Assembly: GCA_006438735.1 (NCBI GenBank)
Contig: RCZF01000002.1
Coordinates: forward strand, 315,501 to 379,500
Direction of reading: 5' to 3'
Length of the DNA: 64,000 nt
Source of the DNA: Sphingomonas koreensis
GTDB lineage: Bacteria; Pseudomonadota; Alphaproteobacteria; Sphingomonadales; Sphingomonadaceae
A program made the translations under genes and the position numbers. Below, piece after piece: positions 37,733-47,257 of the stretch (position 1 is the stretch's first letter; each line of letters starts with the position of its first letter). The notes under the pieces are model-generated. The model was not told where the DNA came from, did no database searches, and was given only the letters and a program-made list of their open reading frames with translations.

Positions 37733-40700
37733 TCAGAAGGTGAAGCGCACGCCCGCCGAGTAGCGCGCATCCTGCTTCGTGACGAACGTGATATTGCGAT
37801 CCGAGCGAAGATGGCCGCTCCGATCCTCGCCGAGCACGTTGATACCCTCGACGAACACCGCGAGGCTAGGCGTAAAGTTGTAGCTGGCGCTAACGTCCAG
37901 CTGGCCATAGGTGTTGATGTAGTAGGGATTGGTGCCTGCCCCCGACAGGTAACCGTCGCGCCAGTTATAAGCCGCACGCGCATTGATGCCGTACTTGTCG
38001 AAGAACAGAACCGCGTTGGCGCTGTCCGACAGACCGGTGATCGCAAACTGCGCGACGCTCGACGGCAGCGTGTTGTCGTAATTGCGATTACCATTGACGA
38101 TCGTGTAGTTGAGGATCGTGCCGAAGCCGGTGTTCCAGAAATTGTGCTGAACCGCGAACTCCCAACCGTTCACCGTCGCCGTGTCGTCGCTGTTGAACGG
38201 CGTCGAGATGACGAAATTCACCGCCGGATCTTCGGGTAGAGCGGTGATCGTGGTCGGATTGCCATTCGCGTCCCGCCCGACCGTGGTCGGGTAGTTGTTG
38301 GCGATATATGTGAGAATATCACCGTAGCCGGCGGTTGTACCCAATGCCGCGATCGCCGCCTGATAGCGCGGGCCGCCAAGTGGCGTCGTCACACCCGGGA
38401 TCGTCGTGTTGATCTGGGTCTGGCCGATATAGTTCGACACGTTTTTGTGGAAGAAACCGACGGAGATGTAGCTTTCCGGACCGTAATACCATTCGGCCGA
38501 CAGATCGATGTTCTTCGATTTGAACGGGACCAGCCCCGGGTTGCCGACCGAGCCGGTGCCGTTGCCGAAGAAGCCCCCAGCGCTGCCGGGGCGGAATAGC
38601 GTATCGAGTCGGCGGCCGCCCTGCAGGCTGCCATAGTCGGCGCGGGTGATGGTGTGGCTGTACGAGGCGCGCAGCTTCACGTCGGTCAACGGCGAGATGT
38701 CGACGTCCACCGACGGCAACCAGTTGTGATAGCTGCCCTTGAACGTGGTGAAGCCGCTGCCCTCGTAGAGTACGTTGAACTCGTTTTGCGAGTTCTGCCG
38801 TGCGCCGACTGGAATCGGGACCAGCGCCGACGCAGACACGTCGGTGTTTTCGTAGCGCAGACCTGCGATCAGGTGACCGTCACCAGCCAACAAGTGAAAC
38901 TTGCCGTTGAACTGGAAATACGGCGCCACCGTCTTCTCGCGGACGCGACTGTCGGTAGTGTAGGGAGTCAGGCAGTTATCGTCGCCGCCGCAGATGCCGT
39001 AGGCGCCATCGAGCAGGCCGACGACACTCTCGAAATTGAAGCTGTAGAACTGCTGCACGATCGACGGATCGTTGGCGCCGTCGATCCCTTTGAAGGCGCC
39101 GGGGATGCCGACCAGCTTGAACAGGTCGTCCGGAAGCAGCTCCGCCGCCGCCGCGCGCTGCGCAATGCTGGCGCCGCCGGTGCCGCCCCACGTATCGTTC
39201 TGGAGCACGCTGTAGGCAGATCGCACCTTGTTGTCGGTATATTCGAAGCCCCAGTCGAGCGAGTCCATCAGACCATGGCCGTGGTCGTAATGACCGCTGA
39301 GATGGACCTGGTTGATCCGGTCCCGGAAATACGAATTGCGGAAGGCGTTGCCGGTCGGCACGATCAGCGACGCGTCGAGCGGATCGATGCCGGGATACAT
39401 CGAGAATGACAGCGCGGGCAGATCGTGATCGAAGTTGAGCGTCTGGCTCTGCACGCCGAAGATCGCGGTGCCGAGCGAGTTGCTGTTGCCATATTTATTG
39501 TCCGGCTTCGATACCGCCGTCGAATGCTGCGCATCGAGCGTCATAGTCACGCCGCCCGGCCCTTCCCAGACGAGGTTGCCGCCGAATTCCTTGTTTTCGC
39601 TCTGCGCCGAGGTCAGCGCCGCCGAATAGGACAGATCCTTGTAGGCCCCGTTGACCGATTCTGCATATTCAGCGTCCGTTTGGCCGGGCGCGCGCGCCGG
39701 TAGACCGAAACGCTCGGTGTAGAAGATCGGGCCGGCGACCGGGCCATCGGTCCAGGCGCTGACCGTGTCGCTGTGGTTGTAATAGATGCCGACGCTGTTG
39801 TCGCGAATCTCCACCGTGTTGCGCGAATAGGTGTAATCGAAGGTCGCAGTCAGCGAATCGGTCGGGCGGAATTGCACCACGGCCTGGCCGTTGATGCGCT
39901 CGCGCTTGCCGCTGACGATATCGTAGCCGCCGTTCTGCGGAACTTGATAAACGTCGGTCGCGCCGGGGTGGTTGGTGATGTTGTCGTACCGCGGATCGCC
40001 CGGCTGGGCGAGCGAACCCCAGTTGTTCTCGTCGCCGAGATAACCGTCGCGGAATCCGACATTGGCCTGGTTAGCGCCGAAATCGCGCTTCTGGTACGAT
40101 CCGAGCACAAGCACGCCGATCTTGCCGTCGGCGAACGTATCGGAGATGATCCCCGACACTTCAGGGGTGATGTGGTTCTTGCCGTTCTCGGACAGATCAT
40201 CGACGCCACGCGCCTGGATCGAGCCGCGCAGCCCCATTTTGTCGAACGGCCGCGGAGTCTTGATGTTGATGGTCGAGCCGATGCCGCCCGATGGGACCGT
40301 GGCGCGACCCGACTTATAGACCTCGAGCGCTGCGACGCCTTCCGAAGCCAAGTTGGCAAAGTCGAAGGAGCGCGATGCCGGCGCGCTGTTGCCGTCGCCG
40401 ATCGTCGAGGTCGCCAGCTGACGGCCGTTAAGGGTCACGAGGTTGTATTCTGGGCCGAAGCCGCGGACGGTGACGAACTGGCCCTCGCCATTCGAGCGAT
40501 CGATCGACACGCCGGTGATGCGCTGTAGCGATTCGGCAAGGTTGGTATCGGGGAACTTGCCGATGTCCTCGGCCGAGATCGCATCGACAACGCCCTGGCT
40601 GTTGCGCTTTATGTTGATCGACTCGCGCAAGCTCGCGCGGATGCCGGTGACGACGATGTCGCTGGCATCGCTTCCCTGATCGGCGGCCGCCTGATCACCG

Positions 40701-40879
40701 CGGATCGTGGAATCACCGGTTTGACCCATCGTGTCAGCGGCGTCGGAGGTTTGAGGCTGATCGCCGGTCTGCTGCTGGCCTTGACCTTGGGCCAGGGCCG
40801 CGACGGGAAAGCCGGCGACCGCCAGCGCTGAAACGCCCAAAAGCAAATGTGAAAGCGCGCGCGTGTTCGACCGATGCAT
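37733..40879 (-). CDS. TonB-dependent outer-membrane receptor
   Basis: 1048 residues: signal peptide (HLLLGVSALAVAGFPVAALAQ), a glutamine-rich linker, an IVVTGIRASLRESINIKR TonB-box-like start, a plug domain (ISAEDIGKFPDTNLAESLQR, GFGPEYNLVTLNGRQLA) and a C-terminal barrel ending in AGVRFTF. It is of the TIGR01782-type family used by Caulobacter and Xanthomonas to import oligosaccharides. The ATG at 40879 has a strong Shine-Dalgarno (GGAGGGG). A candidate LacI operator lies 57 bp upstream. The neighbouring glycoside hydrolases point to a beta-glucan-derived ligand. Confidence 0.95.
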   Translation of the reverse strand: MHRSNTRALSHLLLGVSALAVAGFPVAALAQGQGQQQTGDQPQTSDAADTMGQTGDSTIRGDQAAADQGSDASDIVVTGIRASLRESINIKRNSQGVVDAISAEDIGKFPDTNLAESLQRITGVSIDRSNGEGQFVTVRGFGPEYNLVTLNGRQLATSTIGDGNSAPASRSFDFANLASEGVAALEVYKSGRATVPSGGIGSTINIKTPRPFDKMGLRGSIQARGVDDLSENGKNHITPEVSGIISDTFADGKIGVLVLGSYQKRDFGANQANVGFRDGYLGDENNWGSLAQPGDPRYDNITNHPGATDVYQVPQNGGYDIVSGKRERINGQAVVQFRPTDSLTATFDYTYSRNTVEIRDNSVGIYYNHSDTVSAWTDGPVAGPIFYTERFGLPARAPGQTDAEYAESVNGAYKDLSYSAALTSAQSENKEFGGNLVWEGPGGVTMTLDAQHSTAVSKPDNKYGNSNSLGTAIFGVQSQTLNFDHDLPALSFSMYPGIDPLDASLIVPTGNAFRNSYFRDRINQVHLSGHYDHGHGLMDSLDWGFEYTDNKVRSAYSVLQNDTWGGTGGASIAQRAAAAELLPDDLFKLVGIPGAFKGIDGANDPSIVQQFYSFNFESVVGLLDGAYGICGGDDNCLTPYTTDSRVREKTVAPYFQFNGKFHLLAGDGHLIAGLRYENTDVSASALVPIPVGARQNSQNEFNVLYEGSGFTTFKGSYHNWLPSVDVDISPLTDVKLRASYSHTITRADYGSLQGGRRLDTLFRPGSAGGFFGNGTGSVGNPGLVPFKSKNIDLSAEWYYGPESYISVGFFHKNVSNYIGQTQINTTIPGVTTPLGGPRYQAAIAALGTTAGYGDILTYIANNYPTTVGRDANGNPTTITALPEDPAVNFVISTPFNSDDTATVNGWEFAVQHNFWNTGFGTILNYTIVNGNRNYDNTLPSSVAQFAITGLSDSANAVLFFDKYGINARAAYNWRDGYLSGAGTNPYYINTYGQLDVSASYNFTPSLAVFVEGINVLGEDRSGHLRSDRNITFVTKQDARYSAGVRFTF

Positions 40880-40935
40880 ATCTTTGTCCCCTCCGTTTCC
40901 CACCGGCGGATTTTTCCAACCCGCTCGTTTTTGAT

Positions 40936-40949
40936 TGAGAACGTTCACT
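40936..40949. promoter_or_regulatory. Candidate LacI-family operator upstream of the TonB receptor / GH3 pair
   Basis: TGAGAACGTTCACT has a perfect GAACGTTC palindromic core and matches the palindrome TGAGAACGTTCTCA at 12 of 14 positions. It lies in the divergent intergenic region between the receptor (starting at 40879) and the GH3 gene (41076). A near-identical site precedes the beta-helix operon. Confidence 0.6.
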
Positions 40950-41075
40950 TCGTAGGTTTATGAATGGCTGTCAAGAGCGTGATTCGTACTAAAGGGCGAA
41001 TGCTGCCGCGACACAATAATGGCAAGCGGCGGCCAGGAAATCAGCGCCGAGCGCGACGCGCAAGGGGGAGCAAGA

Positions 41076-43316
41076 ATGGCGAAGAAATTGGCGGCGGCGT
41101 TGGCCGTTTCGGTGTTGCTCGCGAGCGCGGCCGGCACAGCGGTGGTCGCGCAACAACTGGCTGCGACCGATGCGCGTACGCGCGCCGAAGGGATCGTCGC
41201 GAAGATGACGCTCGACGAGAAGATCGCGCTCGCTCACGGCCTGTTCCCGCCACAGGCGGCGGGGAAGACGACCCATGAGCTGATCCCGTCCGCCGGCCAC
41301 ATCGACGGCATCGCGCGGCTGGGCGTGCCGCTGGTGCGTGAGACCGATGCCTCGCTCGGCGTCGCCAACCAGATCGAACAGCGTAAGGGCGACGTCGCTA
41401 CGGCGCTTCCCTCCAGCCTGGCGACGGCGGCAACGTTCGATCCGGCCATCGCGCATGACGGCGGCGCGATGATCGGATCGGAAGCGCGCGCGAAGCGCTT
41501 CAACGTGATGCTCGGCGGCGGCGTCAATCTGACGCGCGATCCCTGGAACGGCCGCAATTTCGAATATTTCGGCGAAGATCCGTTGCTCGCCGGCGAGATG
41601 GCAGGCGCGCACATTGCCGGTATCCAGTCTAATCGCATCGTCTCGACGATCAAGCATTTCGCGCTCAATTCGCAGGAAACCGGGCGGCACGTACTCGATG
41701 CGCGGATCGGCGAAGCGGCGCTGCGCGAAAGCGACCTGCTGGCCTTTCAGATCGCGATCGAAGAGGGCCAGCCCGGTTCGGTGATGTGCGCCTACAACAA
41801 GGTAAACGGCGACTGGGCATGCGAAAACAAGCATCTGCTCACCGATATACTCCGACGCGACTGGGATTATCGCGGATGGGTGATGAGCGATTGGGGTGCG
41901 GTCCATTCGACGGCGAAAGCGGCCAACGCCGGGCTGGATCAGCAGTCCGGCCAGGAACTCGACAGCGCGCTCTTTTTCGATGCACCGCTCAAGGCCGCGG
42001 TCCAATCGGGCAAGGTGCCGATGCGCCGGCTCGACGAGATGGTGACGCGGTATCTGACCGGGCTGATCGAGACCGGCGCGTACGACACGCCGGCGCCGTC
42101 CACCGCGCAGCCGATCGACTATGCCGCGCACGCAAAGGTCGCGCAGCGCGCTGCCGAGGCCGGGATCGTGCTGCTGAAGAACGACGGTGACATCCTGCCG
42201 CTGCTGGCGACGGCGAAGAAGATCGTCTTGATCGGCGGCCACGCCGACGTCGGCGTTCTGTCGGGCGGCGGATCGAGCCAAGTGCGTTCGGTGGGCGGCG
42301 TTCCGATCGAAATCCCGCTGACCTCGGGCGCCGCATCGTCGTTCGCGCGGATCACCTACCACGCATCTTCGCCGCTCAAGGCGCTGCGGGCGGCGTTGCC
42401 GAACGCGACTATCGAATTCGTCGATCAGCAGGATGTCGATGGTGCGGTAGAGGCTGCGCGCGGGGCAGACATCGCAATCGTCTTTGCGACGCAGTGGGCG
42501 ACCGAGGCGCAGGATGTGGTCGATCTCTCGCTTCCCCATCACCAGGACGACCTCATCGCCGCCGTCGCCGCGGTTCAGCCGAAGACGGTGGCGGTTCTGG
42601 AAACCGGCGGGCCGGTGCTGATGCCGTGGATCGACAAGGTGCCCGCCGTGGTGCAGGCTTGGTATCCCGGACAGCGCGGCGGAGAGGCGATCGCCGATAT
42701 ACTCACCGGCCGGGTCAATCCGTCCGGGCATCTGCCGATCACCTTTCCTGCGGCGGCCGCGCAGGCGCCGCGGCCGGCACCGGTCGGCATGGACACGCTC
42801 GACAAGCTGGATGCGCAGGCGGCGGCCGATCCGGCCAACGCTTCCGACTATCAGCTGAAGAGCTTTCCGATCGACTATGTCGAGGGCAGCAACGTCGGCT
42901 ATCGCTGGTACGAGGAGAAGGGCGAAAAGCCGCTTTTCCCCTTCGGTCACGGGCTCAGCTACACGAGTTTCGCTTATCGCAACGCCGCGGTAACGGGCGG
43001 CACGTCGCTCAGCGTCTCGTTTGAAATCGTCAACACCGGCAAGCGCGCCGGCGCCGACGTGCCGCAACTATATGTTACGCGTGCCGGATCTAATACGCCG
43101 ATGCGGCTCGTGGCGTTCGAGCGGGTGACGCTGAGACCCGGCGAATCGCGCCGCATCACGCTGACCGCGGCTCCGCGTATCATCGCCGATTACGACACGT
43201 CATTGCCGGGCTGGCGCATCGCCGGCGGAAAATACACGGTCGCGCTGGCGCACGATGCGACCGACCGCGCGATCCTGCTCGATGCGACACTGGAGCGATC
43301 GACGATGAAGCCCTGA
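41076..43316 (+). CDS. GH3 beta-glucosidase, exported
   Basis: 746 residues. A signal peptide (LAAALAVSVLLASAAGTAVVA) precedes the GH3 N-terminal domain with KHF (193-195) and the nucleophile Asp272 in WVMSDWGAVHS, the GH3 C-terminal domain (VLIGGHADVGVLSGGGSS) and a final fibronectin III-like domain (GKRAGADVPQLYV, ERVTLRPGESR). It probably releases glucose from short beta-glucans in the periplasm. The ATG at 41076 has AGGGGGAG before it and is preferred over the ATG at 41019. It is divergent from the receptor and 53 bp before the MFS gene. Confidence 0.93.
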   Translation: MAKKLAAALAVSVLLASAAGTAVVAQQLAATDARTRAEGIVAKMTLDEKIALAHGLFPPQAAGKTTHELIPSAGHIDGIARLGVPLVRETDASLGVANQIEQRKGDVATALPSSLATAATFDPAIAHDGGAMIGSEARAKRFNVMLGGGVNLTRDPWNGRNFEYFGEDPLLAGEMAGAHIAGIQSNRIVSTIKHFALNSQETGRHVLDARIGEAALRESDLLAFQIAIEEGQPGSVMCAYNKVNGDWACENKHLLTDILRRDWDYRGWVMSDWGAVHSTAKAANAGLDQQSGQELDSALFFDAPLKAAVQSGKVPMRRLDEMVTRYLTGLIETGAYDTPAPSTAQPIDYAAHAKVAQRAAEAGIVLLKNDGDILPLLATAKKIVLIGGHADVGVLSGGGSSQVRSVGGVPIEIPLTSGAASSFARITYHASSPLKALRAALPNATIEFVDQQDVDGAVEAARGADIAIVFATQWATEAQDVVDLSLPHHQDDLIAAVAAVQPKTVAVLETGGPVLMPWIDKVPAVVQAWYPGQRGGEAIADILTGRVNPSGHLPITFPAAAAQAPRPAPVGMDTLDKLDAQAAADPANASDYQLKSFPIDYVEGSNVGYRWYEEKGEKPLFPFGHGLSYTSFAYRNAAVTGGTSLSVSFEIVNTGKRAGADVPQLYVTRAGSNTPMRLVAFERVTLRPGESRRITLTAAPRIIADYDTSLPGWRIAGGKYTVALAHDATDRAILLDATLERSTMKP

Positions 43317-43369
43317 CCCGCGGCGATTGCTTGGTTGCTGATCGCCGCTGCCGCGCGCATGACTTCGGC

Positions 43370-44605
43370 ATGTGGCCCCGGCTTCTCAACGATACGCAGC
43401 GGCGCCACGAAGTGGAACCGCCCATCGTCGGACGCCAGCCGGCCGCGTTCCTGCTGTTCTACGGGTTGGCCTATACCGGCGGCGTGATCGGCTATCTGCC
43501 GCTGCTGACCTTCCTGCTGCCGATCAAGGTTGAGGCGATCGCAGGCGATGCGCGGCTCGGCGTTTTTACCGCCTGTGTCATCGCCGGTGCGGTCGCCGCC
43601 AGCTTGTCCAATATCCTGTTCGGCTGGCTGAGCGATCGTTCGCTGGCACGCGGCGGTGGGCGGCGGCGCTGGGTGGTCGGCGGGCTGGTCGCCACCGCGC
43701 TTTCCTATGCCGGGTTCGCCGCCGCCAGTTCGTCTGCGACGATCGTGCTGGCGGTGATGGCGTTCCAGGCCGCGATCAACATGGCTTTGGCGCCGCTCAT
43801 CGCGATCATGGCCGATGAGGTTCCCGATGCCCAGAAAGGCACCGTGGGCGGCCTGCTGGCGTTGGGGTATCCCGTCGCGGGCGCCGTCGCTGCGGGGTTG
43901 CTGAGCGTGGATTTCCGATCCGAGGCGCTACCGCTGGGGATCGTCATGCTGGCGGTCGCGGCGTGCATTGCGCCGCTGCTACTGACCCGGGCGCGGCGAA
44001 TCGAAGAGCCGCCCGACACGCCGCTGCGTCGTCAGGTGCTCGGCCATGACCTGGCGGTCGCATGGGGCGCGCGCATCCTTGTCCAGATCGCGGGCGCGGT
44101 GCTTTCCTTGTACCTGCTTTATTATTTCGAGAGCCTCTCGCACGCGCCGCAGCCCCGCCTGGCTGCGCATGTCAGTCATGTCCTGACGATCGCCTATCTG
44201 GTGCCCGTGCCGATCGCCATCGCCATCGGCCGATTGTCCGATCGGCTGGGGCGGCGTAAGCCGTTCCTGGTCGGGATCGCCATGCTCGCGGTGCTCGGGC
44301 TGGTCGGCATGACCATGGCGCGCAGCCCGAATGCGGGTGCGGCGGCATTTGCAGCCTATGCGACCGGAAGCGCCGTCTTCCTCGCGCTCCACGCAGCGTT
44401 CGCGATGCAGTTGCTACCCAGTCCGCGCCATCGCGGGCGCGATCTCGGCCTGCTCAATCTCACTAACACGCTGCCGTCGCTGGTCGGCCCGCTCCTCACC
44501 TGGTTGCTGGCAACGCCCGGTGATTTCGACACCGCGCTGCTGGCGCTCGCCGGGCTGACATTATGCGGCGGCTTGCTCGTCCTCGGCGTGCGCGGCCGGC
44601 GCTAA
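43370..44605 (+). CDS. MFS transporter, sugar-type
   Basis: 411 residues with about twelve hydrophobic segments; the loop between helices 2 and 3 reads GWLSDRSLARGG (MFS G-x-x-x-D-R), and a second GRLSDRLGRRKPFLVG follows in the C-terminal half. It resembles the GPH/glucoside-type sugar carriers found beside glycosidases. It probably carries the released glucose or oligosaccharide across the inner membrane. Start is ATG 43370; 53 bp after the GH3 gene. It overlaps the convergent GH16 gene by 4 bp. Confidence 0.82.
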   Translation: MWPRLLNDTQRRHEVEPPIVGRQPAAFLLFYGLAYTGGVIGYLPLLTFLLPIKVEAIAGDARLGVFTACVIAGAVAASLSNILFGWLSDRSLARGGGRRRWVVGGLVATALSYAGFAAASSSATIVLAVMAFQAAINMALAPLIAIMADEVPDAQKGTVGGLLALGYPVAGAVAAGLLSVDFRSEALPLGIVMLAVAACIAPLLLTRARRIEEPPDTPLRRQVLGHDLAVAWGARILVQIAGAVLSLYLLYYFESLSHAPQPRLAAHVSHVLTIAYLVPVPIAIAIGRLSDRLGRRKPFLVGIAMLAVLGLVGMTMARSPNAGAAAFAAYATGSAVFLALHAAFAMQLLPSPRHRGRDLGLLNLTNTLPSLVGPLLTWLLATPGDFDTALLALAGLTLCGGLLVLGVRGRR

Positions 44606-45417
44606 TTCTTCCAGTAGCGCACGTAATCGACCGTCATCCGTTGCGGCAGCGCGGCATCATCGACACCCTGCTTGCCGCCCCAATCGCCGCCGATCGCAAG
44701 ATTGAGGATGATCTGGAACGGGCGCGTGAACGGCCACGCGGCGTGGCCGCCCGGCTGGTCGTCGCGCACGCGCAAATAGGCGCGGCCATCGACGCCGACC
44801 AGTATCGCGTGGGGCTGCCAGTCGAGTTGGTAGCGATGGAACGCAGTGCACGCGCTCGGCACGCGTAATGCCGCGCCGCGTTGCGTTCCCTGGGCATGGT
44901 TGAACGCGCCGGTGTGGAGCGTCGCATGGACCACATTGGGATCCCAGCCTACCATTTCCATGACGTCGATCTCGCCTTGATCGGGCCATGTTCCGCTCGA
45001 CGGCAGCATCCAGATCGCCGGCCATGTGCCGCGCGCGCAGGGCAGCTTTGCGCGTATCTCGTAGAAACCGTATTCGAACGCCTTGCGGCTGACGAGCCGG
45101 GCCGAGCTGTACCGCTGCCCGCTCCAATCGGCGAAGCGCTTTCCGTCGAGCGTTTCGCGGCGCGCTTCGATCACCAGCATGTCGTGCTCGATGCGCGCAT
45201 TGCTAAGCCGCGCCGCGGCGTAATATTGCAGCTCGTGATTGGACCAGCCTTGTGCATTACGCGCGGTATCGAAGCGCCAGATCGATCGATCGATCGTGCG
45301 CTTATCGAATTCGTCGGCAACGCTCGGGCGTCGATCGGGCGCGACCATAGGGAGATCGACGGTGTAATTGGTCGCTCCAAGCCCGGCCGCTTGCGCGAGC
45401 AGCGCCGCCAGGATCAT
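44602..45417 (-). CDS. GH16 endo-beta-glucanase (laminarinase-like)
   Basis: 271 residues. The GH16 signature is E-I-D-V-M-E (149-154) in PDQGEIDVMEMVGWDP, with Glu149 as the predicted nucleophile and Glu154 the acid/base; WSNHELQYY, RLVSRKAFEYGFYEIRAKLP and the final IILNLAIGGDW and TVDYVRYWKN are typical of beta-1,3-glucanases. A short hydrophobic N-terminus (MILAALLAQAAG) may export it. It overlaps the beta-helix gene upstream by ATGA. Confidence 0.92.
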   Translation of the reverse strand: MILAALLAQAAGLGATNYTVDLPMVAPDRRPSVADEFDKRTIDRSIWRFDTARNAQGWSNHELQYYAAARLSNARIEHDMLVIEARRETLDGKRFADWSGQRYSSARLVSRKAFEYGFYEIRAKLPCARGTWPAIWMLPSSGTWPDQGEIDVMEMVGWDPNVVHATLHTGAFNHAQGTQRGAALRVPSACTAFHRYQLDWQPHAILVGVDGRAYLRVRDDQPGGHAAWPFTRPFQIILNLAIGGDWGGKQGVDDAALPQRMTVDYVRYWKN

Positions 45418-47195
45418 GATCGCGTATCCGGCGGATAGCGCATCAATGTCTGTCGGACCGCGCCCTCCTTCGCGGCGGCGCCCGCGTCATTGACGATGTG
45501 CGCGATCGTTCCCTTGCCGCCGCCGAGCGAGATCGTGGTGACATCGCGAAACACCACATCGGGCTTGCGCGGCGCCTCGATCGCGCTTTCGAGGACGACC
45601 GAAGGGTCGGCATTGAAATTGGCGTAGATGCCCATGCCGACCGCCAGATGGTCATCGACGTGGTCGGCGACCTTGTAGGCCGCCCACCCACGCGTCTCGC
45701 CGGCCATATACGCGGCCTGGTTTGGCGGATCATAGGGCAGCTCGTTCTGGTAGAAATAGGTTCGCCCGCGCTCGCCGTTCCATAGCGTCTGGTATTTCTG
45801 GAAATGCTCGACGAACAGACCGTAGATCGTCACGTCGTTGCCGTTGACGACCAGCCCCTGGTTGGCGGTGTTCTCGTTCCAGCCGACATGAACGCGGCCT
45901 TCCGCCCGGTCGCCATGGTCGGCGCGCCAAATCCACAGGTGATCGCCGATCACATGATGGCTGTTGATCTCGAGACAGGTCTCGACCCGTCCCCGTGCCG
46001 CACCGCCGACGCGAAAGAAGATGTCGGACATTGACACGGGATTGCCGCGGTGATCGCCCTTGGAACCGCGCGGCCCGATCTCGAGCAGCACCGGTGACAC
46101 TTCGGGACCGGCGTCGAACAGCAGCCCTGCGACCGCGACGCCGGCCACGTCGGCGATGGTCATCGCCTTTGCGCCGCGCTCGGCAAGCAACGTGGCCAGG
46201 CCGAGACCGAGCACGACGGTGTCGGGGCGCGTGATCCGCAACGGCTCGGATAGTCGATAGACGCCGGGGGTGAGCAACAGGTGGTGACCGCCGGCGAGCG
46301 CGGCATTGATCCGGCTCACCGGCATATCCGGCCGGGCGATCAGGAAATCCGATAGCGGGATCGATCGGCCATCGGGCATGCTGCCCTGCCAGCTCGGTCC
46401 GTTCGTGTCGCGGCGGACGGCGGGCTTGAATACCTGCCATTCGTCCGATGCGGTGACGTGCAGGAACGGCTTGTCGCGGATCACCGGCACGGCGGGCAAC
46501 GACGTGTCGGGCGGCTCGGGAAAGCTGGTCGCGGGCGCACCTTCGACCCCCATGAACATCATGTTCCAATTCGACCCCTTCCAGCCGCCGATCGCGCTGT
46601 TGCGGGTGAACCATTGCTGCTGGGTTCCCGATCGGATCGTACCCTCGATCCGGCAATCGGCCATGAACCCGCCGCTCGACCAGCCGCCATCGTCAAGCGC
46701 GAGATCACCGCGCAGGTGCATTCGGCGATAGGGCGCTGCCTGCGAGACGGCCCAGCGATCCGCGCCATCCGGCGGTCGCACGGTCATGTTTTCGACGGCG
46801 CGCCAGAAATTGACCAGCGCCATGCCCTTGTTCCAATCGGCCTCTGCATGGACATGGCCGTCGATCACCACGTCGCCCGGCAGCGCCCCAAGCCCGGCGA
46901 CCTGCGTGAAAAAGCCGACATTGACATCGAGCGCGTAGCGGCCGGGTTTGAGCAGAACCGCGTAGCGGGCATCGGCGAAGTGAGCGCGTTCCTGCTGATG
47001 GAAGATCGTGTCGACTTGGCGCTGAACGATATTCGCCGGCACGGTGGGATCGACGATTACCACATTGGGGCCGAAATCCGGATCAGTGACGGACGCTGCG
47101 GAAACCCGCGTCGCGAAGGCGGCCGACATCCCTGATCCGGCCAATCCCGCCAGGATGCCGCGCCGGGTGATCCCGCCCTTTTTGTCGCCGTTCAT
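45414..47195 (-). CDS. Tat-exported parallel beta-helix protein, probable glycan-active enzyme
   Basis: 593 residues. The N-terminus TRRGILAGLAGSGMSAAFA is a twin-arginine signal. Two regions look alike in layout: one starting at NVVIVDPTVPANIVQRQVD with LLKPGRYAL, the other at FLIARPDMPVSRINAAL with LLTPGVYRL, each followed by short beta-strand repeats (for example VVLGLGLATLL, HHVIGDHLWIW, NDVTIYGLFVEHF). Two tandem helices recall GH55 exo-beta-1,3-glucanases, but no catalytic assignment is possible by eye. Such proteins have been labelled adenylyl cyclase or F5/8-type protein in older annotation. It is coupled to GH16. Confidence 0.75.
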   Translation of the reverse strand: MNGDKKGGITRRGILAGLAGSGMSAAFATRVSAASVTDPDFGPNVVIVDPTVPANIVQRQVDTIFHQQERAHFADARYAVLLKPGRYALDVNVGFFTQVAGLGALPGDVVIDGHVHAEADWNKGMALVNFWRAVENMTVRPPDGADRWAVSQAAPYRRMHLRGDLALDDGGWSSGGFMADCRIEGTIRSGTQQQWFTRNSAIGGWKGSNWNMMFMGVEGAPATSFPEPPDTSLPAVPVIRDKPFLHVTASDEWQVFKPAVRRDTNGPSWQGSMPDGRSIPLSDFLIARPDMPVSRINAALAGGHHLLLTPGVYRLSEPLRITRPDTVVLGLGLATLLAERGAKAMTIADVAGVAVAGLLFDAGPEVSPVLLEIGPRGSKGDHRGNPVSMSDIFFRVGGAARGRVETCLEINSHHVIGDHLWIWRADHGDRAEGRVHVGWNENTANQGLVVNGNDVTIYGLFVEHFQKYQTLWNGERGRTYFYQNELPYDPPNQAAYMAGETRGWAAYKVADHVDDHLAVGMGIYANFNADPSVVLESAIEAPRKPDVVFRDVTTISLGGGKGTIAHIVNDAGAAAKEGAVRQTLMRYPPDTRS

Positions 47196-47211
47196 CGCCC
47201 TCTCCCGACAT

Positions 47212-47225
47212 TGGGAACGTTCTCA
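47212..47225. promoter_or_regulatory. Candidate LacI-family operator upstream of the beta-helix / GH16 operon
   Basis: TGGGAACGTTCTCA matches the palindrome TGAGAACGTTCTCA at 13 of 14 positions and shares the GAACGTTC core with the site before the receptor. It lies 17 bp upstream of the beta-helix gene start, overlapping the likely promoter. Confidence 0.62.
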
Positions 47226-47257
47226 GCCACCTTCAGGCGTTATGCAAGCGGTGTCGT

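Noticed and set aside
40989..43067. 692-codon minus-strand frame opposite GH3
   Set aside because: Antisense to the GH3 gene; Arg/Asp/His-rich with no signature.
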